From an uncultured Plesiomonas sp. (lineage in GTDB: Bacteria; Pseudomonadota; Gammaproteobacteria; Enterobacterales; CAMTGL01), in NCBI GenBank assembly GCA_947071955.1, contig CAMTGL010000070.1, positions 1 to 9,529 of the forward strand: a stretch of 9,529 bases of DNA, written 5' to 3'. Below are positions 1-6,246 of the stretch, one piece after another. The translations under genes were made by a program, and so were the position numbers. Within the stretch, counting starts at the first letter, position 1, and every line of letters starts with the position of its first letter. The notes beneath the pieces were generated by a model. The model made no database searches. It was not told where the DNA came from and saw nothing but the letters and a program-made list of their open reading frames with translations.

Positions 1-12
1 GTAGTTTTCTAT

Positions 13-75
13 CCTGTAATTAATAGAAACCAGCCTGTGATTAATAGGAACTTTCCTGTAATTAATAGAAAATAG
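13..75. repeat. Three 21-bp tandem direct repeats upstream of rob
   Basis: Three units begin at 13, 34 and 55, a period of exactly 21 bp. The 17-base core CCTGTAATTAATAGAAA is identical in units 1 and 3. Unit 2 differs at two positions (A to G at core positions 6 and 15). The four bases filling each period are not conserved. Each core contains the palindrome ATTAAT, and the bases just before unit 1 (TTTCTAT, 6-12) are the inverse complement of the ATAGAAA that ends it. A 21-bp period is about two helical turns, so a protein binding each unit would sit on one DNA face. An operator array is an inference; other members could lie left of the window. Confidence 0.85.
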
Positions 76-193
76 TGTACAACGGCTTTGTAGTTTACAT
101 TGGCTTTTATTTCTGGGGCTGTAATATAGGGCAAAGATCCGTACTTGATGCAATATAATGAGTAAGTACATTTATCAGCAGAACACGGACACA

Positions 194-221
194 TTGAAGT
201 TACTTAATCATAGCGTATAAA
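194..221 (+). promoter_or_regulatory. Candidate sigma70 promoter of rob
   Basis: A -35 candidate TTGAAG (194-199) and a -10 candidate TATAAA (216-221) are separated by 16 bp. Transcription would start near 228, leaving a short leader that still contains the GAGGAG ribosome binding site (235-240), six bases before the rob ATG. A perfect TATAAT also occurs at 154-159 but lacks a convincing -35, so it is an alternative or additional promoter. No clear Rob/MarA/SoxS box was identified. Confidence 0.45.
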
Positions 222-246
222 GCAGAGCAGAGTTGAGGAGCGCTTA

Positions 247-1206
247 ATGGCCCAAGAGGCGATAGTTCGGGAGTTATTATACTGGATTGAAACCAATCTC
301 AGTAAACCACTCTCTATCGACGATATTGCAAATCGTGCCGGCTACTCCAAATGGCATCTTCAACGCATGTTCAAAGATATCACCGGTCATGCGATGGGTG
401 CATATTTACGTGCCAGACGGTTAACCCGCTCAGCACACGATTTACGTGCAACTAACCGCTCGATTTTAGATATCGCCCTGCACTACTGTTTTGACTCACA
501 GCAAACCTTTACCCGCGCGTTTAAAAGCCAGTTTGGGCGAACACCGGCACAATATCGCCGCCTTGAAGAGTGGGATTGCAGCGGTTTACAACCCCCGCTG
601 TTAAATGTGCACAATAAAACGCTTCCTGTTCCGGAGTTTGTAGAGCTTCCTGCGTTAGCCTTGCAAGGCAGCACAGTTACCTACTCGGTCTCTTACCGGC
701 GCGATGGCACACTAAAACCGCGTGCATTGCTTCAGCATTGGCAGCGTTTTCGCAGTAAATTCACCGAAGAGATCCCGCCAAACTTTTTTGCGCTGATTTC
801 AGGAAAACAGACCAAGAGTCATGATGATGAACAAGAGCTGTACTGCACCTGTGCAGTAGAGTCAGAGTTTGCGCCACAAGATGCCAAATTTACTCAACAT
901 GAATTCCCAGCGGGTAAATATGCAAAATTCACCTATTACGGCTCATTTCGCAATTTAACCGAGTTTATTGTGCACCTGTATTGTGATGTGATCCCACTCT
1001 ACAAGCTGACCCGCCGTGGCGGTTACGATATAGAACAATTCCCGACCGCACGTGAAGATCATCTGGGTTTTGGTATTATTCGCTGTGATTACTACATTCC
1101 AATTAAAGATATCCCAGAGGCTGAGGTCATCAGCCATGGTGCGCAGCATTACGATATTGTCGAAAAACTGATCGCTCTGCGTCAACAGACTGCTGACGCG
1201 CTCTGA
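247..1206 (+). CDS. rob: Rob-like AraC/XylS family transcriptional activator
   Basis: DNA-binding regulator of the MarA/SoxS/Rob group, which in enterobacteria activates efflux, superoxide and organic-solvent tolerance genes. The 319-residue protein opens with an AraC-type double helix-turn-helix. The first reading helix region is about residues 24-43 (AGYSKWHLQRMFK, nearly identical to E. coli Rob) and the second about 73-97 (FDSQQTFTRAFK). Residues about 127-288 match the GyrI-like effector-binding domain of Rob (for example DDEQELY and LTRRGGYDIE). The ATG follows GAGGAG at six bases. About 30 residues after the IPIK segment extend beyond the end of E. coli Rob, as recalled at 289 residues; I see no motif in this tail. 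The gene converges on trpR. Family assignment is firm. True orthology with rob rather than another Rob-like paralogue is likely but unproven. Confidence 0.9.
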   Translation: MAQEAIVRELLYWIETNLSKPLSIDDIANRAGYSKWHLQRMFKDITGHAMGAYLRARRLTRSAHDLRATNRSILDIALHYCFDSQQTFTRAFKSQFGRTPAQYRRLEEWDCSGLQPPLLNVHNKTLPVPEFVELPALALQGSTVTYSVSYRRDGTLKPRALLQHWQRFRSKFTEEIPPNFFALISGKQTKSHDDEQELYCTCAVESEFAPQDAKFTQHEFPAGKYAKFTYYGSFRNLTEFIVHLYCDVIPLYKLTRRGGYDIEQFPTAREDHLGFGIIRCDYYIPIKDIPEAEVISHGAQHYDIVEKLIALRQQTADAL

Positions 1207-1343
1207 TAATCTATCACTCGATTTAGCCACATGCGAGAACACAAGGCTGTTCAGGTCTCGCGCCCCTCTGCCATATTTGTCGGTGTGTTAATACAGCTGG
1301 TTTCTGACATCCGGCTAGTCACACAAAAAATATTTCAGGTGAT

Positions 1344-1367
1344 ATGGCCGGTTGCAGCACCGGCCAT
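1344..1367. terminator. Hairpin between convergent rob and trpR, probable bidirectional terminator
   Basis: A nine-base-pair GC-rich stem pairs 1344-1352 (ATGGCCGGT) with 1359-1367 around a six-base loop. Its right arm touches the trpR stop codon (1367-1369). On the plus strand only TTATTT follows, so the U-tract for rob is short. On the minus strand a run of six T lies about 12 bases beyond the stem. It is well placed to separate the two converging genes, but it is not a textbook terminator in either direction. Confidence 0.55.
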
Positions 1368-1699
1368 TATTTCAGCAACTGACTTTCCAGCCACTGCTTC
1401 ACTTGGGGTTGCGCGGCTTTTAAGCTGTTTGAACCCCGGGTGATAGTGGCAATTCCCGCCCCCAATTCAGATTTAATTTCGCGCTGGCTTAATGATCCGC
1501 GCAACAACTCCTGCACTATCCGCACCCTTGTTCCGAGCGCATCACGCTCATCGAGTGTCAGTAGCAGTTGCAGGATCTCGGTTTCACATCCATCAGTAAA
1601 AGCCTGACGCAGCAGTTGCATAAAACCTTGCCAGTCTTGCTCTGATTGGCTGCTGGCCAAAGCCTGATTTTGTAGGGTATTGGGCGTTATACTCGGCAC
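1367..1699 (-). CDS. trpR: Trp operon repressor TrpR
   Basis: Tryptophan-activated repressor; a dimer binds operators of tryptophan biosynthesis and related genes. The 110-residue product aligns without gaps over its core with E. coli TrpR (108 residues). It carries the segment ERDALGTRVRIV and the helix-turn-helix SQREIKSELGAGIATITRGS at residues 71-90. The tryptophan-contacting residues of E. coli (Thr44, Arg54, Arg84) correspond to Thr48, Arg58 and Arg88. The start is GTG at 1699, with a purine-rich AGAGAG a little upstream; no ATG is available in the right place. It lies 110 bases downstream of slt in the same direction. No convincing promoter was seen in that gap, so readthrough from slt is plausible. 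No recognisable trp operator was found, so autoregulation is not evident. Confidence 0.95.
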   Translation of the reverse strand: MPSITPNTLQNQALASSQSEQDWQGFMQLLRQAFTDGCETEILQLLLTLDERDALGTRVRIVQELLRGSLSQREIKSELGAGIATITRGSNSLKAAQPQVKQWLESQLLK

Positions 1700-1741
1700 T
1701 TATTGATTCTCTCTTATCAACCCGTGTTGATCTTCACTCAC

Positions 1742-1773
1742 ACCACCTCACGGATATTGACCGATAAGGTGGT
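1742..1773. promoter_or_regulatory. Inverted repeat in the slt-trpR gap
   Basis: ACCACCT (1742-1748) and AGGTGGT (1767-1773) are perfect inverse complements. Inside them CGG (1751-1753) pairs with CCG (1761-1763), giving an interrupted hairpin. A second small dyad, GGTAT-N5-ATACC (1771-1785), overlaps its right arm, so the two folds are mutually exclusive. No T-run follows on the minus strand, which argues against an intrinsic terminator. It lies in the presumed trpR leader and could be an operator or an mRNA structure. Function is unknown. Confidence 0.4.
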
Positions 1774-1809
1774 ATGGGTGATACCGTTAACCAATGCGCA
1801 GATGCAGCA

Positions 1810-3729
1810 TTAGTAACGCTGACTTAACTCTGCGGAGGTCAGCACGGGCAGCTGATTTTTCATCTGATAGCGATAGAATACATCATATGCCAGCACATTT
1901 TTAACGTAACCTCGGGTCTCGTTAAACGGAATGCTTTCAATGAAAGCCAGTGCATCAAGTTGACCATTGGCATTATTCAGCCAGCGGTTCACGCGCGAAG
2001 GGCCAGCATTGTAGGCCGCAGTAGCCAAAATTCGGTTACGCCCAAACTGCAGGTAAACCTCTTCAAGATAGGCCGTACCAAGTTGAATATTCGTTTGAGG
2101 CTGGAACAATTGGCTCTCTTGTTGCAGCGAAATACTGTTTTTCTTGGCCGTATGTTGCGCGGTTTTCGGCATCAATTGCATTAACCCGCGCGCACCAACC
2201 GGTGATTGCGCTTCCGGATTCCACGCACTCTCCTGACGGGCTATCGCCATTGCATAGCTTGGAGTGATAGTTTTTGTACGGGTAGCCTGTGTAAACAGGT
2301 TCGGATACGCCATCGGGAAACGCTCATCAATATGATCCCACAGTTTAGCGCGAATAGTTCCCTGCACACTCAGATCACTCCAGCCCTGCCGACGTGCATA
2401 CGCGGTTAATACCGCCTGCGTACCAGCCGGATAGTGCCCGATCAAGCTACTCCATTCACTGCGGGCAATATTATGTAGATCCCAGTGTAGCAGTTCACGG
2501 ATACGAATAATTTCAGGCCAATGGCTGACATCTTGTGTACTCACTTGCCGTGAGTCATTTTTCACTTTGTAAGGCTGTTGCAACTGCTGGGCTGCAACCA
2601 TTGGGTAAAAACCACGCCGTTCCGTCAGGCGTTTGAGGTCGGCCTGCGCTTGCTGCTTTTTACCTTGCTGTTGCAGTACACGGGCATGCCAGTACAACCA
2701 CTCATCTTTCTCTTTATCGGCAGCCGGTAAACGGGCTATCCAGCGGCCTGTATCAGTCAGATCATTGCGTGACAACGCCAACCGAATACGTCGTTCAACC
2801 AGTGCCGTGCTCTGGCTGCGCTGCACTATTCCATCGCGCCAGCGGATCTGTTCGGCATCGGTAGCATCCATCATGCGAATAGCGACTGCGCTCTCCATCT
2901 CACTGACTTGGACATGGCTCATCGCTTGGGCTTTGGCCAGCGGCGCAATCAGAGCACGGGCATTATCCAGATCACTGCGCACCAGCCGGTTAAAGGCTAT
3001 CAGAGTGGCCTGACGCGCTATCGGGCTAGCACCGTGAGTCTGGGCAAAGCTCAGTACTTGCGAGGGGTTGGCCTGTAACTCAAGCAATCCGTCGGCCATC
3101 GAGCGGTATGTTTGCGGTAACTGGGCGGCCAAATGCGCCAGCAGGCTGTCATTTCCCGCTTTCATTGCCAGCAACATGCGATCAAGTACATTCAGTGGGG
3201 TAAACGCGCTGCTGCTTTGCCATACATTGAGCAGTGGATCACAGGCATCTGGCAGTGATTTACCGGTTAACCACACTTTTTTTGCCCCCTCCCATGCCTG
3301 CTGACGTTTACCGATAGCATAGTTGGCATAGTAAAAACGGCACTGACCGGCTACTGATGAGGGCGCTTGTGGCATCAGTGTCAGCAGGGTCTTCCAATCT
3401 TCCCGGCGGGTTAACTCAGGGCTAAAACGCTCAGGTAGCCCTTTGGCCAGTGGCATAGTCTGGTAACGCTCAATAAAGCTGCGCGCTTGTGCAGCTGTCA
3501 GTTGGCTCATATCCCGAGTCAATAAACGGTATTCAATGTAGGGATACAGCGGGTAATTTTTTAGAGCCGGTAAAAGCTGGGCCGCCACATCAGGCTGGTT
3601 ACTGTCGAGTGCAGCTTTGGCCTGTTGGTAAGTCTGGCGCTCACCCGCCGTTGGCGCGGCCTGAACAAGCATACTGGTGCTGCTGACGCCGATAATACAA
3701 AAATTTAATATCCACTGGCGCAATGCCAT
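1810..3729 (-). CDS. slt: Soluble lytic murein transglycosylase Slt (Slt70)
   Basis: Periplasmic exolytic enzyme that cleaves the MurNAc-GlcNAc bond of peptidoglycan, forming 1,6-anhydro-MurNAc ends during wall turnover. The product is 639 residues (E. coli precursor 645). An N-terminal signal peptide ends at about VQA-AP (residue 24). A long alpha-helical superhelix region (about 25-440) follows, then the lysozyme-like domain. Catalytic Glu is Glu500 in ARQESAW, followed by GLMQLMP (515-521) and AAYNAGP (571-577), the three hallmark motifs of family 1 transglycosylases. The ATG at 3729 is chosen because AAGGAG precedes it by seven bases and the signal peptide starts there. The reading frame extends to a GTG at 3858, but that would add a His-rich stretch before the signal peptide and lies at the predicted transcription start. 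Divergent from ettA. Confidence 0.96.
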   Translation of the reverse strand: MALRQWILNFCIIGVSSTSMLVQAAPTAGERQTYQQAKAALDSNQPDVAAQLLPALKNYPLYPYIEYRLLTRDMSQLTAAQARSFIERYQTMPLAKGLPERFSPELTRREDWKTLLTLMPQAPSSVAGQCRFYYANYAIGKRQQAWEGAKKVWLTGKSLPDACDPLLNVWQSSSAFTPLNVLDRMLLAMKAGNDSLLAHLAAQLPQTYRSMADGLLELQANPSQVLSFAQTHGASPIARQATLIAFNRLVRSDLDNARALIAPLAKAQAMSHVQVSEMESAVAIRMMDATDAEQIRWRDGIVQRSQSTALVERRIRLALSRNDLTDTGRWIARLPAADKEKDEWLYWHARVLQQQGKKQQAQADLKRLTERRGFYPMVAAQQLQQPYKVKNDSRQVSTQDVSHWPEIIRIRELLHWDLHNIARSEWSSLIGHYPAGTQAVLTAYARRQGWSDLSVQGTIRAKLWDHIDERFPMAYPNLFTQATRTKTITPSYAMAIARQESAWNPEAQSPVGARGLMQLMPKTAQHTAKKNSISLQQESQLFQPQTNIQLGTAYLEEVYLQFGRNRILATAAYNAGPSRVNRWLNNANGQLDALAFIESIPFNETRGYVKNVLAYDVFYRYQMKNQLPVLTSAELSQRY

Positions 3730-3736
3730 GTTGTAA

Positions 3737-3742
3737 CTCCTT
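3737..3742 (-). promoter_or_regulatory. Strong ribosome binding site that fixes the slt start
   Basis: On the minus strand AAGGAG stands seven bases before the ATG at 3729. This supports the 639-residue Slt over the 682-codon open frame. Confidence 0.85.
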
Positions 3743-3862
3743 ATGAAACGCACTTCCCTGCGTTGTATTGCTTGAGGCTCTGCTGTTTTGGCTATTTTTA
3801 GCTTGTCGTTGTGGCGATGGTTATGGCAGTGGTTATACCGCACCGAAACGTTTACCACACAG

Positions 3863-3891
3863 TGTATACATTGCAGCCACCCTTGTGTAAG
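3863..3891 (-). promoter_or_regulatory. Candidate sigma70 promoter of slt
   Basis: On the minus strand CTTACA (3891-3886, four of six -35 matches) and TATACA (3868-3863, five of six -10 matches) are separated by 17 bp. Transcription would begin near 3856. That excludes the upstream GTG at 3858 as a start and gives slt a leader of about 125 bases. Confidence 0.5.
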
Positions 3892-3989
3892 GCCATCACC
3901 TTATATTTTCTATAAGGGATAGCATAGCCTTGTCATCACAGTGATAAATTAGCAATAAATGTGAAGCCGGTTTCTGACTCAGGAAAGGG

Positions 3990-4019
3990 TTACACTTGGC
4001 TACAAGGAACGGCTACAAT
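3990..4019 (+). promoter_or_regulatory. Candidate promoter of ettA
   Basis: TACAAT (4014-4019) is a good -10 about 40 bases before the ettA ATG. The -35 is poor: TTACAC or TACACT at 17-18 bp spacing. The ettA start itself has only a weak AGGG-type ribosome binding site about a dozen bases upstream. Confidence 0.35.
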
Positions 4020-4058
4020 AGATTTTTATTGGTCAATCAATAGGGTCGATAAAGCGTT

Positions 4059-5726
4059 ATGGCTCAATATGTTTATTCAATGCACCGCGTCGGCAAAGTG
4101 GTACCGCCGAAGCGTCATATCCTAAAAAATATCTCTCTGAGTTTTTTCCCAGGTGCCAAAATTGGTGTTCTGGGTCTGAACGGTGCGGGTAAATCAACAC
4201 TGCTGCGTATTATGGCTGGGGTTGATACCGATATTGAGGGCGAAGCTCGCCCACAACCGGGGCTGAAAATCGGCTATCTGCCACAAGAACCCAAACTCAA
4301 TACCGAAAGTACCGTTCGTGAAGCGGTTGAAGAGGCGGTTGCTGAGGTTAAAAGCGCATTAACCCGCTTGGATGAGGTGTACGCTCTGTACGCTGATCCT
4401 GAAGCTGATTTTGATAAGTTAGCCAAAGAGCAGGGTGAACTCGAAGCGATTATCCAGACTTATGATGGCCATAATCTGGATAACCAGCTTGAGCGTGCCG
4501 CTGATGCACTGCGCCTACCGGCGTGGGATGCGAAAATTGCCAATTTGTCGGGTGGTGAGCGCCGCCGTGTGGCAATTTGTCGTCTGTTGCTGGAAAAGCC
4601 AGACATGCTGCTGCTCGACGAACCAACCAACCATTTGGATGCCGAATCGGTTGCATGGCTTGAGCGCTTCCTGCACGACTACGAAGGTACTGTGGTTGCC
4701 ATTACGCACGATCGTTACTTCCTCGATAATGTCGCAGGCTGGATCTTAGAACTTGACCGCGGCGAAGGTATTCCGTGGGAAGGAAACTACTCTTCTTGGT
4801 TGGAGCAAAAAGATCAGCGTCTGGCACAAGAGGCCTCTTCTGAAGCAGCACGCCGTAAGTCTATCGAGAAAGAGCTTGAGTGGGTACGCCAGAATCCGAA
4901 AGGTCGTCAAGCCAAGAGCAAGGCACGTATGGCGCGCTTTGAAGAGCTTAACAACACCGATTACCAAAAGCGTAACGAGACCAATGAGCTGTTCATTCCG
5001 CCAGGTCCGCGCTTGGGTGATAAGGTGGTGGATGTGGCCAATCTGGTCAAATCCTACGGTGATCGCACCCTGATTAATGACTTGTCATTTAGTCTGCCAA
5101 AAGGGGCGATTGTCGGGATCATCGGCCCGAACGGTGCGGGTAAATCTACCCTATTCCGTATGATGTCAGGCCAAGAGCAACCCGATTCCGGCGCAATTGT
5201 GCTGGGTGATACGGTGAAACTGGCCTCTGTCGATCAGTTCCGTGATGCGATGGATGACAAGAAAACCGTGTTTGAGGAAGTGGCCAACGGGCAGGATATT
5301 CTGCGCATTGGTAACTTTGAGATCCCAAGCCGTGCCTATATTGGCCGCTTTAACTTTAAAGGTTCTGATCAGCAAAAGCGGGTGGGTGAGCTATCGGGTG
5401 GTGAGCGTGGCCGTTTGCATTTGGCCAAACTGCTGCAAACTGGCGGCAACTTATTACTGCTCGATGAACCGACTAACGACCTTGACGTTGAAACCCTGCG
5501 CGCACTGGAAAACGCCCTGCTGGAGTTCCCAGGCTGTGCCATGGTTATCTCGCACGACCGTTGGTTCTTAGACCGTATCGCCACCCACATTCTGGATTAT
5601 CAGGATGAGGGCAAAGTTGAGTTCTTTGAAGGTAACTTCACCGAATACGAAGAGTGGAAGAAAAAAACCTACGGTGCTGATGCTATTCAACCACATCGGG
5701 CTAAATATACCCGTATGGTGAAATAA
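4059..5726 (+). CDS. ettA: Energy-dependent translational throttle protein EttA (ABC-F ATPase)
   Basis: Cytoplasmic ABC-F protein that binds the ribosomal E site and, depending on the ATP/ADP ratio, gates formation of the first peptide bond. The 555-residue length equals E. coli EttA, and the sequence is nearly collinear with it. ABC domain 1 has Walker A GLNGAGKST (39-47), signature LSGGE (163-167), Walker B LLLDE ending in Glu188 and switch His217. ABC domain 2 has GPNGAGKST (356-364), LSGGE (445-449), Glu470 and His499. Between them, residues about 242-322 form the charged P-site tRNA interaction motif linker. The arm insertion lies at about 95-140. All catalytic residues are intact and there is no membrane segment, as expected of ABC-F. 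Monocistronic: it ends at a strong terminator and is divergent from slt. Confidence 0.98.
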   Translation: MAQYVYSMHRVGKVVPPKRHILKNISLSFFPGAKIGVLGLNGAGKSTLLRIMAGVDTDIEGEARPQPGLKIGYLPQEPKLNTESTVREAVEEAVAEVKSALTRLDEVYALYADPEADFDKLAKEQGELEAIIQTYDGHNLDNQLERAADALRLPAWDAKIANLSGGERRRVAICRLLLEKPDMLLLDEPTNHLDAESVAWLERFLHDYEGTVVAITHDRYFLDNVAGWILELDRGEGIPWEGNYSSWLEQKDQRLAQEASSEAARRKSIEKELEWVRQNPKGRQAKSKARMARFEELNNTDYQKRNETNELFIPPGPRLGDKVVDVANLVKSYGDRTLINDLSFSLPKGAIVGIIGPNGAGKSTLFRMMSGQEQPDSGAIVLGDTVKLASVDQFRDAMDDKKTVFEEVANGQDILRIGNFEIPSRAYIGRFNFKGSDQQKRVGELSGGERGRLHLAKLLQTGGNLLLLDEPTNDLDVETLRALENALLEFPGCAMVISHDRWFLDRIATHILDYQDEGKVEFFEGNFTEYEEWKKKTYGADAIQPHRAKYTRMVK

Positions 5727-5801
5727 GCCGCCGGTTTTGTACTGATATAGATTTACATCGTTATCACAGCGGTATTCCCGCTGAGTCATTCTCGTTAAAT
5801 C

Positions 5802-5828
5802 AAAAGGCCTGAGAAATCAGGCCTTTTT
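5802..5828 (+). terminator. Rho-independent terminator of ettA
   Basis: An 11-bp perfect stem, AAAAGGCCTGA (5802-5812) with its complement at 5817-5827, closes on a GAAA tetraloop. The right arm runs into TTTTT. This is a textbook intrinsic terminator about 75 bases after the ettA stop, and it insulates ettA from the micro-ORFs. The A-run on the left arm would also allow termination in the opposite direction. Confidence 0.93.
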
Positions 5829-5930
5829 CTTTGCTGCTGCGATTTACCACAATGGCTGGCTACTGCTTGTTTCCCGCAAAATGCTTATAACGCAAACCTA
5901 CCAATTAGTTATTATTTATGCCTATTTTTT

Positions 5931-5965
5931 CTACAACAAACGATTGATCACGCAACCTGTTGTAG
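5931..5965. promoter_or_regulatory. Dyad overlapping a possible promoter upstream of micro-ORF 1
   Basis: CTACAACA (5931-5938) and TGTTGTAG (5958-5965) are exact inverse complements separated by 19 bases, with TGATCA almost at the centre (5945-5950). A weak promoter candidate overlaps: TTGATC (5944-5949) and TAAACT (5966-5971), spacing 16. The geometry suits an operator for an unidentified dimeric regulator. No known consensus was matched. Confidence 0.35.
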
Positions 5966-5983
5966 TAAACTTACCAACATAAA

Positions 5984-5999
5984 GGTGACCAATATCACA
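5984..5999. promoter_or_regulatory. CRP-like binding site upstream of micro-ORF 1
   Basis: GGTGA-N6-TCACA matches the CRP consensus TGTGA-N6-TCACA at nine of ten core positions. Its centre lies about 58 bases before the micro-ORF 1 start codon. Class II activation from this position would place the transcription start near 6033, just before the ribosome binding site, but no good -10 is visible there. If the promoter is the upstream one, CRP would instead sit downstream of the start and could repress. Predicted by eye only. Confidence 0.45.
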
Positions 6000-6049
6000 C
6001 AAGATTACGGCGACTTTCAGTCGTTACCCCAGCGCCAAGGAGGCATGTC

Positions 6050-6160
6050 ATGTTTATTTATCCACCGACTGTGTACAGTACCAACCGTGCCGACAAGCCT
6101 GCATTTGCGGCTTATCAGTCAGTACAACGCCGTTTTTTTGCGTTATTCACACGTAAATAA
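6050..6160 (+). CDS. Putative 36-residue micro-protein (first of a paralogous pair)
   Basis: Not recognised as a named family. The 36-residue product begins MFIYPPTVYSTN and ends in a basic, Phe-rich tail (RRFFALFTRK), with a net charge of about +5. It has no transmembrane segment or signal peptide: the hydrophobic start is only four residues. The case for a real gene rests on three points. A consensus Shine-Dalgarno AAGGAGG (6037-6043) stands six bases before the ATG. A CRP-like site lies upstream. A second ORF 86 bases downstream encodes a clearly similar protein. Eleven of the first 18 residues are identical between the two, and four of those eleven codons differ silently, the pattern expected when the protein is under selection. 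A longer frame (GTG at 5985) overlaps it but lacks a ribosome binding site. Function unknown; a role in a small regulatory, membrane-edge or nucleic-acid contact is speculation. Confidence 0.7.
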   Translation: MFIYPPTVYSTNRADKPAFAAYQSVQRRFFALFTRK

Positions 6161-6174
6161 CGGTTCGTTATACT
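6146..6174 (+). promoter_or_regulatory. Candidate sigma70 promoter of micro-ORF 2
   Basis: TTCACA (6146-6151) and TATACT (6169-6174) each match consensus at five of six positions with an optimal 17-bp spacer. The -35 lies inside the last codons of micro-ORF 1. Transcription would start near 6181 and give micro-ORF 2 its own leader of about 65 bases. Confidence 0.55.
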
Positions 6175-6193
6175 GATTTATACAACTGGCACA

Positions 6194-6227
6194 CTGAATG
6201 CAGACGGTGTTAATTAACTACATTCAG
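6194..6227 (+). promoter_or_regulatory. Leader hairpin before micro-ORF 2
   Basis: CTGAATG (6194-6200) pairs exactly with CATTCAG (6221-6227). After one mismatch, AG pairs with CT (6202-6203 with 6218-6219), leaving a loop of about 14 bases. The right arm ends nine bases before the GAGG ribosome binding site (6237-6240). No T-run follows, so this is not a terminator. It may affect translation or stability of the micro-ORF 2 mRNA, or be a protein-binding dyad. Confidence 0.45.
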
Positions 6228-6246
6228 AATCATCATGAGGTGTGCC

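Larger units (their letters stand above)
3730..4058. other. slt-ettA divergent intergenic region
   Basis: This 329-bp gap holds no credible gene. It contains the slt leader (about 125 bases), the slt promoter candidate, two small dyads and the ettA promoter candidate. One dyad is CCTTATA-N5-TATAAGG (3899-3917), a perfect 7-bp stem; the other is ATCAC-A-GTGAT (3935-3945). Both dyads lie upstream of the two divergent promoters and could serve either. No known regulator consensus was recognised in them. Confidence 0.6.
5727..6049. other. Regulatory gap between ettA and the first micro-ORF
   Basis: This 323-bp stretch holds the ettA terminator, an 8-bp inverted repeat (5931-5965), a possible promoter and a CRP-like site (5984-5999) before the strong ribosome binding site AAGGAGG (6037-6043). 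A 33-codon frame (5881-5982) has no ribosome binding site and was not called. An extended -10-like TGCTTATAA occurs at 5882-5890. No other gene was seen. Confidence 0.6.

Noticed and set aside
9..194. Minus-strand 61-codon frame ending in repeated FLLITG
   Set aside because: The peptide repeat is just the 21-bp DNA repeat read in frame; there is no ribosome binding site and no coding support.
1786..1791. GTTAAC as a trp operator core upstream of trpR
   Set aside because: Only the central six bases fit; the flanking CTAG-type arms are absent, so it is probably chance.
2633..3013. 126-codon plus-strand frame inside slt
   Set aside because: Low-complexity Arg/Ser/Cys-rich translation antisense to slt, typical of a shadow frame.
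3730..3858. Longer slt frame from GTG 3858
   Set aside because: It adds a His/Asn-rich stretch before the signal peptide, has no ribosome binding site and begins at the predicted transcription start.
5881..5982. 33-codon frame between the ettA terminator and micro-ORF 1
   Set aside because: No ribosome binding site, no resemblance to the micro-protein pair, and it overlaps the regulatory dyad.
5985..6176. 63-codon frame starting at GTG 5985
   Set aside because: It overlaps micro-ORF 1 in another frame, starts inside the CRP-like site and lacks a ribosome binding site. The AAGGAGG serves the ATG at 6050.
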